The position numbers and the translations under genes were made by a program. A stretch of DNA of 64,000 bases, taken from Udaeobacter sp963725505. GTDB taxonomy: Bacteria > Verrucomicrobiota > Verrucomicrobiia > Chthoniobacterales > UBA10450. The notes under the pieces were generated by a model. The model ran no database searches. It was given only the letters and a program-made list of their open reading frames with translations, and had not been told where the DNA came from. The stretch spans positions 1 to 64,000 of the forward strand of contig CAVRYN010000003.1 of NCBI GenBank assembly GCA_963725505.1, given 5' to 3'. Shown here piece after piece: positions 25,550-35,400 of the stretch (the first letter of the stretch is position 1; every line of letters starts with the position of its first letter).

Positions 25550-28527
25550 TCACGGCCTGGGCCGCGGCGTCGGCTGAGGTCTTGGTGTGGGAGTTGCCCT
25601 TGGTGGGATTGGGGTTGGTGTTAGGTGTAGGTGTGTTAGTTGCCGTCGCTGTCGCTGTGGCCGTCGCTGTGGCTGTCGCGGTAGCTGTTGCCGTTGCTGT
25701 GGCAGTGGCCGTTGTTGTGGCAGTGGCCGTTGCTGTGGCAGTGGCCGCCGCTGTTGGCGTCGCAGTAGCAGTAGCAGTAGCAGTTGGAGTCGGTGTAGGC
25801 GACACCTGGGCGCAAGTGAAGATTTCCATCGACGCCAGCGGTGTGATGCCGTCGCTGGCATACCCGCCTGAGAGCCAGATGTGGTCCGTGCCGTTGGTAT
25901 CGGTCGGGAAGTTGCGCCGCGGAGTCACAAATGGCAGGTCCGTTCCCCAAGTGTTAGTGCCCGGACTAAAGACGTCCACCTCGGTGGAAGGATTGGGCGC
26001 AACTCTGCCGCCACCCATGACATACATCTTCCCGTTAAAGGTCAGCCCACGCGTCTCACCTGTAGCCCTCGGTATCGCTGGGATGGACCCGATGGTATTG
26101 GCGACAGGGTTGAAGGTGAACGAGTTGGTGGTGTCCACCACTGTGCCACCCTGGTAGTCCGATGCTCCTCCCACGTAGATGATGCCTCCTATGGTGCATG
26201 TGGGGGCGTACATGATCTCCTTCCGGCGTGTTCACCCTCTGTAGCCACTTGGAGCCTGCCGCAGCAGTTGGATCAAACTCCCATATCTGATTAGTGGAGG
26301 CTACGTTGATGTTAAAGCCACCCAATATGTACAGCTTGTTGTTAGCCACGGCAAAGCCACCAGGCAGGATTGTGCCTGCCGCGTCGCCAGGCCAGTTGTC
26401 TGCACCGGTGAGAGTGGTCGCAGTGTCGGTAACCGGGTTATAGAAGAACACGCGCGCTGTGGCTGTGGTCTGCCCAGCTGCGGAGCCGCCCACACAATAG
26501 ATCAAAGGAGTCCCTGAAACAGTGAGCACGCCACAGGCCATGTTATTCATCGTGTTGTCGGGTAATGTCACACCCTTTTGGGTCCAGCTGTTGGTGCCGG
26601 GGTTGTACTGAAGCACGTGCTGGAAGTCAGAGCCTGCTGTATCTGCTGTGCGGCCACCCATGGTGTAAAAGTTCCCGTCGGCAGGAAAGTAAACGCCAAC
26701 CGCTCTGACCAATGTTGTAGGCATGTCCGGACCAGCTGACCAGCTGCAGCCCGCGGGACTTGCTGTCGGCGTCGGCGTGGGACTTCCACCGCCACCCAGA
26801 TTAAACGCGCCGACCCGCAACTGCCATCCAGCGGCGCTTGTTGTGGGAATGTACTCATTGATGACCCAGAAGGTGGTGTCATCGACGGGATCGATGTCAA
26901 TTGATGTGTAATCGCCCCAGCGGTTGCCACCGCCGGTTTGCGAGCCAGTCCCGTTGATGATGGATCCTTCACCGAGGGTCATCTGGCCCGGCGGATCGCC
27001 CGCATGCCGGGCGGTGTAAAACGCACTTGGAAAAACGGCTGGGTTCGTGCCGTTAGAGGCGCTGAAGCCCAAAGCTATGTCGCCAAGCGAATTCATGGCA
27101 ATACTTCCCATCCAGCGATGAATCCCATCAGTAAGCCCAGGAGCATAAGTGCCCTCCTGAAAGATGACCGGACTGCTGTTGGGACTGCGCAGTTCCCACC
27201 AGCGAATGCCTGACACTTCGCCGTTCGGCCCGGTGCCGGCAGACACCGACTGATTCGTTACCAGGGATTCGTGAGTGCCAAAGTTGCGATAGGCAAGCCG
27301 AAACAGCGGCCGCTGTCGATAACCCAAATGATCGATTTTATTGGCGGTGCCTGGCTGCGGAATACATGCGCGGGTGCCACCGCATAAGGCCAGGATTGAG
27401 TTAAAGGGCATCGTTGGCAGCGTGTTAGTTAAGGTAAAACTCGAGTTAGGAGGGTTAACAAAGTCGGCGTGAAACTTCCACAGCGTTAATGCATCCGCTG
27501 GCGCGCCGTAAGGACCATTGTTATCCTCCGAGCCTGCATAATAGTTCGGGCTTCCGGCAGGCGGCGGTGTCATTCCATCGAGATCACTCGGCAATAAGCC
27601 GTCGCCAACAACGTATGCCGGGTTTGGCGGAGCCAGGAAGGAAATCACTGTTGGGTTAGGATTGCCAACCAGCGCTTGGGCGCGATTGAACGCATACGCC
27701 CCGACACCGACAAACGTTGACCCTCCTGCGAACTCTCGCGTGCTAAAATAATAGGCATCCGGCCACATCCCAGCTTTTGGATAATCTCCAAAGTTGTTTC
27801 CATTGCCGACCGCAAAGGACCAACGATAATAAGCTCCAGTGGGATCGTTTGTCTGCGAAAGCGCTACACATTGCAAATATGGAGCGGCCGCAGTGAATTG
27901 GGTAAGCAACCAGCGATCGGCTAATTGGTCATATAGGACAACCGGGTCACCGTCGTTGCGCGTCTGGCAGCCGCCGCCGAAGCCGCTCCAGAGCGTGTTG
28001 TTTGCCGCCGGACCGAAGAGAGAACCCCCGGTCTTGTTGAAAATCTGGAAATCCAGGTTGGATATCACGACAACGTGATTTGGACCAACCGCGCCGTTGG
28101 GGTCAGGCGGAGCGCAACCGCCGCACAGATTAGGAGGGCCGTTGAAGCTGACGATGGGCCCAGGTATTCCAATCTTGCCGAGCACTCGCTGCACAACCGG
28201 ATCGGCTACGACGGGACCAACCGGTCCGAGCGGAATCGGACCCAGTTCCTCGTTCTCGTTCTTCATAGATTGCGTCACAGGCAGCGGCACCATGTCGCGC
28301 AACGCCGGCGAGACATCGAACTTCACTACCTGCATGAGGCCGCGATATTGGGCGCTGATGAGCGGCTGCGAATTGCCTGATTGCACAGACCGAGGCTGCG
28401 CAAGCACGATAATTGTGACTGCCGCAAAGCAAAGCAGAACGCCGATTACGACGCGGAGTTTAAAGAACCCGCCTTCGCTGAGGCTACGGCGGGCAGGCAC
28501 GGATGGTGAAGTGGATTTCTTTTTCAT
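25550..28527 (-). CDS. Secreted kelch-propeller protein with Arg/Pro tail (frameshifted)
   Basis: Starts MKKKSTSPSV, then PARRSLSEGG from a palindromic repeat (28468-28497), then FFKLRVVIGVLLCF, giving a type-1 signal peptide with an insertion. Its N-terminal ~500-residue domain is homologous to the 5-3028 protein (DPNGAVGPNHVVVISN, NDGDPVVLYDQLADRW, GGNRWGDYTSIDIDP). A kelch domain begins at CSWSAGPDMP and is nearly identical to those of the 5-3028 and 28938-31778 genes. A frameshift near 26213 is caused by one extra base (GGAGATCATG where the sister gene has GGAATCATG), and a second in the PT region near 25620 moves the tail RATPTPRPQPTPRPRP out of frame. Surface binding role inferred. Confidence 0.78.
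28468..28497 (-). repeat. 30-bp GTAG palindromic repeat coding PARRSLSEGG in frame
   Basis: Same 30-bp unit and same insertion point in the signal peptide as 8249-8278, with one residue changed (Ser for Gly at position 7). Confidence 0.8.
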
Positions 28528-28641
28528 GGGATGGAGTTTGGGTTGATTGCTGGTCTTCGTCGAAACGCTGGGGAGCGTGTCAACGCAATTTTTCTTTTTC
28601 CCGTCTTGTCAATTTCTCTCGGTTCCAAGAGCGGAACCCCG

Positions 28642-28671
28642 TTTCTACCTGAATCCGCGAAAGCGTGTCAA
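28642..28671 (-). promoter_or_regulatory. Promoter TTGACA-N18-TAGAAA for the kelch gene at 28527
   Basis: -35 TTGACA at 28671-28666 and TAGAAA at 28647-28642, spacer 18 bp. A second TTGACA at 28583-28578 lacks a good -10. This and a degenerate palindrome at 28823-28846 are all I see in 28528-28937. Confidence 0.6.
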
Positions 28672-28822
28672 TCTTATTTTTGGAACTTTTTAACCACAAA
28701 TGGACACCAATTGACACGAATCAGATTGGATCTCTTCGTCTTACTCTTACTCGAATGACGAAGCGTCTTGCAGTGTGGCCTCGCCGAGTTCTGGGCCGTT
28801 TTTCCCTGCCACAATTCGCCTT

Positions 28823-28846
28823 GCCGGAATCACCGATTCCGGCTAC
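28823..28846. repeat. GTAG-CCGGAATC palindrome variant
   Basis: GCCGGAATCACCGATTCCGG followed by CTAC. Both arms differ from the common CCGGGATC form by matching substitutions, so the hairpin is preserved. Confidence 0.7.
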
Positions 28847-28937
28847 CGCGATCTTTGTAACTATGAAACCTTAACCTTTTTGGAGTGCACACCAACCGGC
28901 ACCAATCACTAGTCACCTTTTCCCGCTACCCTTAGGA

Positions 28938-31778
28938 CTACGGGCGAGGCGGCGGTGTGGGGCGAGGCCTCGCTGTGGGAATGGGCCTCGCACTAGATGT
29001 CGGAGTTGGAGTAGCCGTAGGCGTAGCTGTCGGTGTATGCGTAGCTGTTGCTGTCGCCGTAGGCGTAGCTGTCGGTGTATGCGTAGCTGTTGCTGTGGCT
29101 GTGGCTGTTGGTGTGGCAGTGGCTATTGCTGTGGCAGTTGGTGTCGCCGTCGGAGTGTGAGTTGCCGTCGCTGTTGCGGTCGGCGTTGGCGTGGGACTCC
29201 CCTGTGCGCACATGAAGATTTCCATCGATGCCAGCGGTGTGATACCGTCGCTGGCATAACCGCCTGAGAGCCAGATGCGGTTTGTGCCGTTGGTATCGGT
29301 CGGGAAGTTGCGCCGCGGAGTCACAAATGGCAGGTCCGTTCCCCAAGTGTTAGTGCCCGGATTATACACGTCCACCTCGGTGGAGGGATTGGGCGCAACT
29401 CTGCCACCACCCATGACATACAGCTTCCCGTTAAAGTTAAGCCCACGCGTCTCACCTGTAGCCCTCGGTATCGCTGCGATGGACCCGATGGTGTTGGCGA
29501 CAGGGTCAAAGCTGAACGAGGTGGTCGTGTCCACCACTGTGCCACCCTGGTAGTCCGATGCTCCTCCCACGTAGATGATGCCTCCTATGGCGGCTGTCGG
29601 TGCATACATGATCCCTACCGGCGTGTTTGTCCTTTGTAGCCACTTAGAGCCTACCGCAGCAGTAGGATCAAACTGCCATATCTGGTTCGTGGAGGCTACG
29701 TTGATGTTGAACCCGCCCAGTATGTACAGTTTGTCGCCAGTCACGGCAAAACCACCAGGCAGAATTGTGCCTGCCGCGTCGCCAGGCCAGTTGTCTGCAC
29801 CGGTAAGCGTGGTCACCGTGTCGCTGATCGGGTTATAGAAGAACACGCGCGCTGTGGCTGTGGTCTGCCCGGCTGCGGAGCCGCCCACGCAGTAGATATA
29901 AGAAGTTCCTGAGACGGTGAGTACACCGCAGGCCATATTGTTCATCGTGTTGTCCGGCAACGTCACACCTTTTTGGGTCCAGGCGTTGGTGCCGGGGTTG
30001 TACTGAAGCACGTGCTGGAAGTCAGAACCTGCTGTATCTGCGGTACGTCCGCCCATGGTGTAGAAGTTGCCGTCGGGGAAGTAAACGCCTACCGCCCTCA
30101 CTAAGGGGCTAGGCATGTCCGGACCGGCAGCCCAACTGCAGCCAGCCGCAGTCGCCGTTGGCGTCGGCGTGGGCGTAGCCGTTCCCGCCGCGCATGCAAC
30201 AGGCGTACCTGTTGCTGTTGCCGTAGGAGACGGCGAAGGAGTTGGTGACGGCACCCCTACGGCGGCCGCGATATCGACCCGGCCCCAACCATACACGTTG
30301 TTTGGCGGCCCCGGATCGCCGCACAGGCTCGAAGCGATATGAACAGCCGCGTTATTTAAGGCATCGCGGCTCGTGGTAATCTGGTGTCGAAAGCTTGGCA
30401 GCGCGCACCACAGCAGGCCCATGGCGCCCGAAATATGCGGAGTGGCCATGGAGGTGCCGCTGGCAGTCGTATATGCGTTGTCAGCGGTGTTGGAACATGA
30501 GCGCGTGCCCGTGCCCGGAGCACTGATATCCGGCTTTATCCGGTTGCTTTGATCGACCGTTACCGGCCCGCGGCTGCTAAAGCCAGCAATCGTGTCGGTG
30601 CCGGTAGTCAGCGCGCCGGCCGAATAGGCTGCCGCGTAAATTCCCGGCGGATCTGTCACCGTGGAACAATTCGGCCCGGCGTTTTGCGCCGCTGCCACCA
30701 TCATGATTCCGGCGGCAGCTTGAGACTCAACGGCAGCTTGCAACGTGTCAGCCGAACAGCCTTCCGAAGTCGGGCAACTCCAGGAGTTGATCGTGATATC
30801 AGGCGCTTTGGTCGGATCGCCCTGGGCTGGCGTGCAGTTCAGCGGATAAGGCGCAAGGAAAAATTCCATGCATTCCATATACCTGTCCGGCGTCCCGTTA
30901 CCCTGGTCCATGTTACGGCAACCAATCCACTTTGCGCCGGGCGCCATCCCGATCTGGTTACCCATTCCATCATCGCCGATGGCAGTGCCGGTGGTGTGAG
31001 AGCCGTGAAAGAAATCGTCGCAAGGGAATGGCGAATCGTTCCCGCAGGGGTTGCTGACGCTGTCGTGGATGGAATCATGCCAATTGTAATTGTGATTGGC
31101 ATTCACGCCATCCCAGCCTCGATAGTGAGGCTTAAGCGCATTATGCGTCCAGCGAACACCGGTATCGGCGCTCGCAATCACGATATTCTGCCCGGTGAAT
31201 CCCAGCGCCCAGACCTGAGGGGCGTGGGTGTAACTGATTCCTGGTTCGATTGTGGCCGGGACGTGAGGTGGCGATTGTTCCACAGGGCCAGGTTGAGGCA
31301 GGTCGTTGTGGATAAGCGGATTGCCTTCCACTCGTGCGACATCCGGACGGGCCGCCAATGTCTCTGCGATGTCGCGGTTACCCTTCACCAAAATTGCGTT
31401 AACGATGTAGTAGGATCGATGTTCAATGGCGCGGTCCCGCAACCATTGCAGAATTCGTTCTTGCGTCGCCTGGCTCTTGCTCAACAGAGTGTCATACACG
31501 AAGCGTGCCTTCTCATTCTTGGTCTGCAAATTGGCCGCGCCGCTGAGGTCGGCTTGATCAGCGAGCACAACGAAAAATTCGGCCTGCTGCCCGTTTGCTG
31601 TGTGTTCCATCACCCACGGCGCGATCTTGTTCGCCACGGCGACAGAGTCCGAGGTTGCGCTGCAGACTGCTTGACCCAGCGCAAACAGCACAACTGTGAT
31701 GCCCGCAAAGCAAAGCATGACGCCGAGTAAGACGCGGAATTTAAAAAACGCAGACTGGGAGACGGATTTCTTTTTCAT
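28938..31778 (-). CDS. Secreted subtilase (S8) fused to kelch propeller with Arg/Pro tail
   Basis: Intact 946-residue ORF with type-1 signal peptide (MKKKSVSQSAFF). Residues about 60-155 look like an inhibitor-type prodomain (EFFVVLADQADLS ... RPDVARVEGN). The S8 catalytic domain spans about 175-510, with Asp205 in SADTG, His258 in HGSHTTGT, the oxyanion Asn366 in AAQNAG and Ser443 in GTSMATPH, so all four key residues are present and the protease is predicted active outside the cell. After a PT linker, a six-blade kelch begins CSWAAGPDMP at about residue 555, followed by a PT linker and IPTARPRPTPPPRP. Fusion to the same kelch as two non-enzymatic proteins suggests the propeller targets the protease. 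Promoter at 31995-32024. Confidence 0.9.
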   Translation of the reverse strand: MKKKSVSQSAFFKFRVLLGVMLCFAGITVVLFALGQAVCSATSDSVAVANKIAPWVMEHTANGQQAEFFVVLADQADLSGAANLQTKNEKARFVYDTLLSKSQATQERILQWLRDRAIEHRSYYIVNAILVKGNRDIAETLAARPDVARVEGNPLIHNDLPQPGPVEQSPPHVPATIEPGISYTHAPQVWALGFTGQNIVIASADTGVRWTHNALKPHYRGWDGVNANHNYNWHDSIHDSVSNPCGNDSPFPCDDFFHGSHTTGTAIGDDGMGNQIGMAPGAKWIGCRNMDQGNGTPDRYMECMEFFLAPYPLNCTPAQGDPTKAPDITINSWSCPTSEGCSADTLQAAVESQAAAGIMMVAAAQNAGPNCSTVTDPPGIYAAAYSAGALTTGTDTIAGFSSRGPVTVDQSNRIKPDISAPGTGTRSCSNTADNAYTTASGTSMATPHISGAMGLLWCALPSFRHQITTSRDALNNAAVHIASSLCGDPGPPNNVYGWGRVDIAAAVGVPSPTPSPSPTATATGTPVACAAGTATPTPTPTATAAGCSWAAGPDMPSPLVRAVGVYFPDGNFYTMGGRTADTAGSDFQHVLQYNPGTNAWTQKGVTLPDNTMNNMACGVLTVSGTSYIYCVGGSAAGQTTATARVFFYNPISDTVTTLTGADNWPGDAAGTILPGGFAVTGDKLYILGGFNINVASTNQIWQFDPTAAVGSKWLQRTNTPVGIMYAPTAAIGGIIYVGGASDYQGGTVVDTTTSFSFDPVANTIGSIAAIPRATGETRGLNFNGKLYVMGGGRVAPNPSTEVDVYNPGTNTWGTDLPFVTPRRNFPTDTNGTNRIWLSGGYASDGITPLASMEIFMCAQGSPTPTPTATATATHTPTATPTATAIATATPTATATATATHTPTATPTATATATHTPTATPTATPTPTSSARPIPTARPRPTPPPRP

Positions 31779-31994
31779 AGCTGGATTTTCAGGTTAGCGG
31801 TTGAGTAACCACCGAACGAACACGAATGGACACGAACAGGCAGAGCATTGCCCGCGAATCACGCGAATAGACGCGAATAGAGGAAAAGAATCATATCAGA
31901 TTTTTCGCGTAAATTTGCGTGATTAGCGGGCAGGCCCTCTTGAACGAATTAGTGTCTATTCTTGTTTATTAGTGGTTGTCTCAGGTGAAACGTC

Positions 31995-32024
31995 CTTTTA
32001 GCTGAATCCGCAACAGTGTGTCAA
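31995..32024 (-). promoter_or_regulatory. Promoter TTGACA-N18-TAAAAG for the subtilase gene
   Basis: -35 TTGACA at 32024-32019 and TAAAAG at 32000-31995, spacer 18 bp with the shared GCGGATTCAG core. It sits about 217 bp before the ATG, so the leader is long. Confidence 0.6.
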
Positions 32025-32349
32025 CATTATTTTGAATTTTTTCGCCACAGATTTCCCAGCGCGGCTCCGCCGCAGCCGACTTGTCAGCCGTGGCTCATGG
32101 AAAACTCGCACGCACGAAACACACGAAGAACACGAATGAAAAGGGCCTTTGCTAAAACGTTGGCGTCACTCCGCGCCTGCCTCGCCGTAGGTCGCCGCGG
32201 CGACCGGAGGCGGGTGTTTCGTAGGCAAAAAACTTACTGGGCGACTTCGCAGGCAACCCGCCTTCGCCGAGCTTCCGCCGTCACTGAAGTTTTGGCGTGA
32301 CAAGTCGGCGTGGCATGCCGGACTGCCGCTATAGTCACCTGCCACCGCA

Positions 32350-32388
32350 GGCGGGGAACTCGCGAGTTTCCGCTCGCGAGTTCCGGCC
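32350..32388 (-). terminator. Palindrome after mosaic gene, terminator-like
   Basis: GGCGGGGAACTCGCGAG pairs with CTCGCGAGTTCCGGCC, 19 bp beyond the stop at 32408. Fourth member of the family first seen at 3055-3088. Confidence 0.6.
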
Positions 32389-32407
32389 TTAAGGTTTTCA
32401 ACCAGCG

Positions 32408-35400
32408 CTAGGGACGTGGCGGCGGTGTCGGATGCGGCCTCGGCGTCGGTATAGGCCTCTGCGGCGGTGTGATTGTTGCCGTCGGTGTTGCCGTAGCCGT
32501 TGCGGTTGCCGTTGCCGTTGCCGTAGCCGTAGCCGTTGCCGTAGCTGTAGCCGTGGCTGTGGCTGTGGCCGTCGGCGTCGGCGAGGGACTGCCACACCCT
32601 CCTGTGGGTATGTAGTTCACACGCACGCCGGATGTCAGCGTACCTTCATTGCAGGAGAACGACGTGAACACATTCAGATCTTGCTGGATGCCGCTGGCTG
32701 CGGTCAAGCCGTTGTCGCCGCTCGTGTCCCCGTAGATCACCGAAAGCGTATCGGAGCCTTCGGTCAGTATCACTTCGAACTCGGCATTCCCGGCATTGTT
32801 GAAATAGACGGTCTTCCACCTGATGATGAACTGCCGGTTCGGCGCAGTTCCCAGCGTCTGGGTGAAGATACCACAGTCTGGGCACGTTTGAAACGGACCA
32901 TCAGTCGTGAGCAGGTCATCATAGAATGGAAACAGGGTATTGTTCCACGGACCGTCTGGACTGGGATCTACCGGGACACAACTCATGTAGTAGAATGACT
33001 TGAGTGTGGGGTCTGCCAAGTGCAGGTCGCCGTTCGACGCGGGCCACGCCACTGAAGTCGGAGCGCCATATACATTGACTGGGAAAGGTAGATTGATCTG
33101 CGTGTAGCAGTCGTCGCAGTGGTTGCCGATATCGGTGCCGCCGGCGGTTATCGTGCCGGTGGTAGTGGATGTCGTGTAACCCACCGGGCCGCAAGTGGCG
33201 GTAGGCGTGGCCGTAGGCGATCCTGCTGCTGTCGCAGTGGCCGTCGGTGTAGGACTTGGACAACCACCGCCGGTGACGTTGATCTCCACCGAGGTGGTCG
33301 TGCTAGCGCCGGTGTATCCGCCCACTGCTACCGCTGTGTTACCCACATGCGTCCCCGCTGGGAACGAACGCTGCTGGATCAGGCTCGGACCGCTGCTCCA
33401 GGTGTCGGTAGCGGGATCGTAGAGTAGCAGGGCGCCGGTGGTATCCGGGCGGAGCAGCCGGTTGAACCATGCTCGTAGTCCCTTACTGCCCGATTTAGGC
33501 GATGTGCTCGAATCAGTGAAGGGATTGCCACCACCGAATACCCACAGCTTGCCCCCGACTACCGCAGAGCCCGGCACGTTGTCGGCGCTGGGCATATTGG
33601 CCCGCGCCGTCCAGGTGTCGGTCGCAATGTTGTAGTCCCACGTCGTGGCGATCACGGTGTTGTTGGCATCGCGTCCCCCGGCCACGTAAAGATGACCGTT
33701 GATCACCCCAGAGGCCGCACCGCCGAAGCCTGCCGCCGCCGGTATGCTCATCCGGCTGGTGTTAAAGGTGTTGGCGACCGGGTCGTACTCCCACGTCTGC
33801 AGGAACGCCGGGGTGATGTTTCCGGTGGAATAACCACCCACCAGGTAGATCTTCCCGTTAAAGTAGCCCGATGCCATAAAGGCTCGCACATCAGGCATGT
33901 TCGCACCTGTGGACCAGGTGTTGGTCGCAATGTCGTAGATACGCGTGGTATTGACCACCGTGGCCGTAGTAAACTCCGAGCCACCGAAGACGAAGAGCTT
34001 GTTGACGTTGGGCGCATACACGCCGGACGCCATGCCGTTGTTCAGATCGGGCACAGGAGCTAGCGGCGTCCAGGTGTTAGCGACCGGGTCAAACTTCCCG
34101 AACTGGTTGATATTGTCAGCAGCCGAGAAGGAGTAGCCGCCTCCCTCATAGGCAAAGGTGCCATCGCTGTCCATGAAGCCGCCGTAATGGTCTATCGCTA
34201 CCGGCGCTGCCTGCGTCCACGGCCCGGGTGTACCTCCTGCTGTGCAGCTAGGCGAAGGAGATGGCGTGCCTGTGGCTGTGGCCGTCGCTGTCGCAGTCGG
34301 CGTAGGCGTCGGCGATGCTGTCGCCGTCGGTGTTGGGCTGGCACCACCGCAACCGCCGTCATTGCGATACCAAACCTCAGCGAGGAACGTGAAGGTCGAT
34401 CCGTCTAGGCCGCCTACACTCCAGATATCTCCTCCCCCATAAAAGCCCGCCTGATTGGCCTGACGGTTAGGCGCTGGCAGGTTGGGAGGCGACATCACCC
34501 AGGTTCCACCAGGCCATCCTGACAAGTCTAGCTCATCTACCTCATTGGTGGAGTCGAAGAAACCTCCGCCCTGAGTATCGCCGCCCAGCGCATACAACTT
34601 GTTCGTGCCCGTATCGTAAGCCAGACCGAAGTCCGACCTGCCCATGGGGAATGCCGGGCCATTTTCCCACACCCCGGGCGCTGAACTCATGTTCAGACGC
34701 GTTGTGGTGGTCAAACCAGTAGGCGCTCCACCCGTCCAGCCACCGACTACGTACAGGTATTGACCCACCTGGTGGTAGCCTGCCAGCAGGTAGCCATTTG
34801 GCGCTGACGTGCCGGCCGACCACATATTGCTCGCTACGTCATATACCCACACTGCGCTGGTGAAGCCAGTTGTGCCGCCTGCCAAAAACACCTTGCCATT
34901 GAAAGCGCCCGATGCGGAGCCATAGTCATCCGTATTGGGCGTGTTAGCCAGCGGCGTCCAGGCGTCGGTGGCGATGTTGTAGGATGCAAAGCCGGTGCCG
35001 GTGTCGCCCTCTGCGCAGTACACAATGCCCGGTAGATTCCATGAGCGCACAGGTCGGCGCTTCACTGGTAAAGAGCATCGGTGCGCGCGGCTCCCACACT
35101 CCGGTCGCAATATTCATGCGATTGACGGCGTTCGTACGGGTGCCGTTGGACACGCCACCGAACACATAGAGGTGCGTGGCGGTCTGGGCAAAACCATAGC
35201 GCACGTCCGTGATCGGGTATGGGTTGCCTGCAGTCCACGGCCCGGGTGAGCCTCCTGCTGTGCAAGTGGGCGATGCCGTTGGCGTCGCGGTAGGCGTCCC
35301 GCCTCCGCCGCCGCACAACCCCGTTATGGTCACGGTGTAACCCGGGCAACCTGCATTAGGAGTGACTTCACTTACTACGATAATCAACGTCTGGCCGTTA

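Larger units (their letters stand above)
31779..32407. repeat. Intergenic stretch of mixed short repeats
   Basis: Holds the subtilase promoter, ACGAATGGACACGAAC-type repeats near 31820 (also near 28690, 47170, 48932 and 50429), a GTAGGTCGCCGCGGCGACC palindrome at 32187-32205 and a CCGCCTTCGCCGAG block near 32260. No gene is supported. Confidence 0.55.

Noticed and set aside
25582..26157. Long antisense frames rich in Val/Ala/Gly (VAVAVAVGVGVG) opposite the PT linkers, here and near 8809, 18100, 23404, 28957 and 40617
   Set aside because: They are reverse complements of Thr/Ala/Pro codons, which lack stops in that frame. No start context or domain supports them.
28578..28583. Second TTGACA upstream of the 28527 gene as its main promoter
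   Set aside because: At 18 bp spacing the -10 would be CGAAGA, much worse than TAGAAA at 28642-28647.
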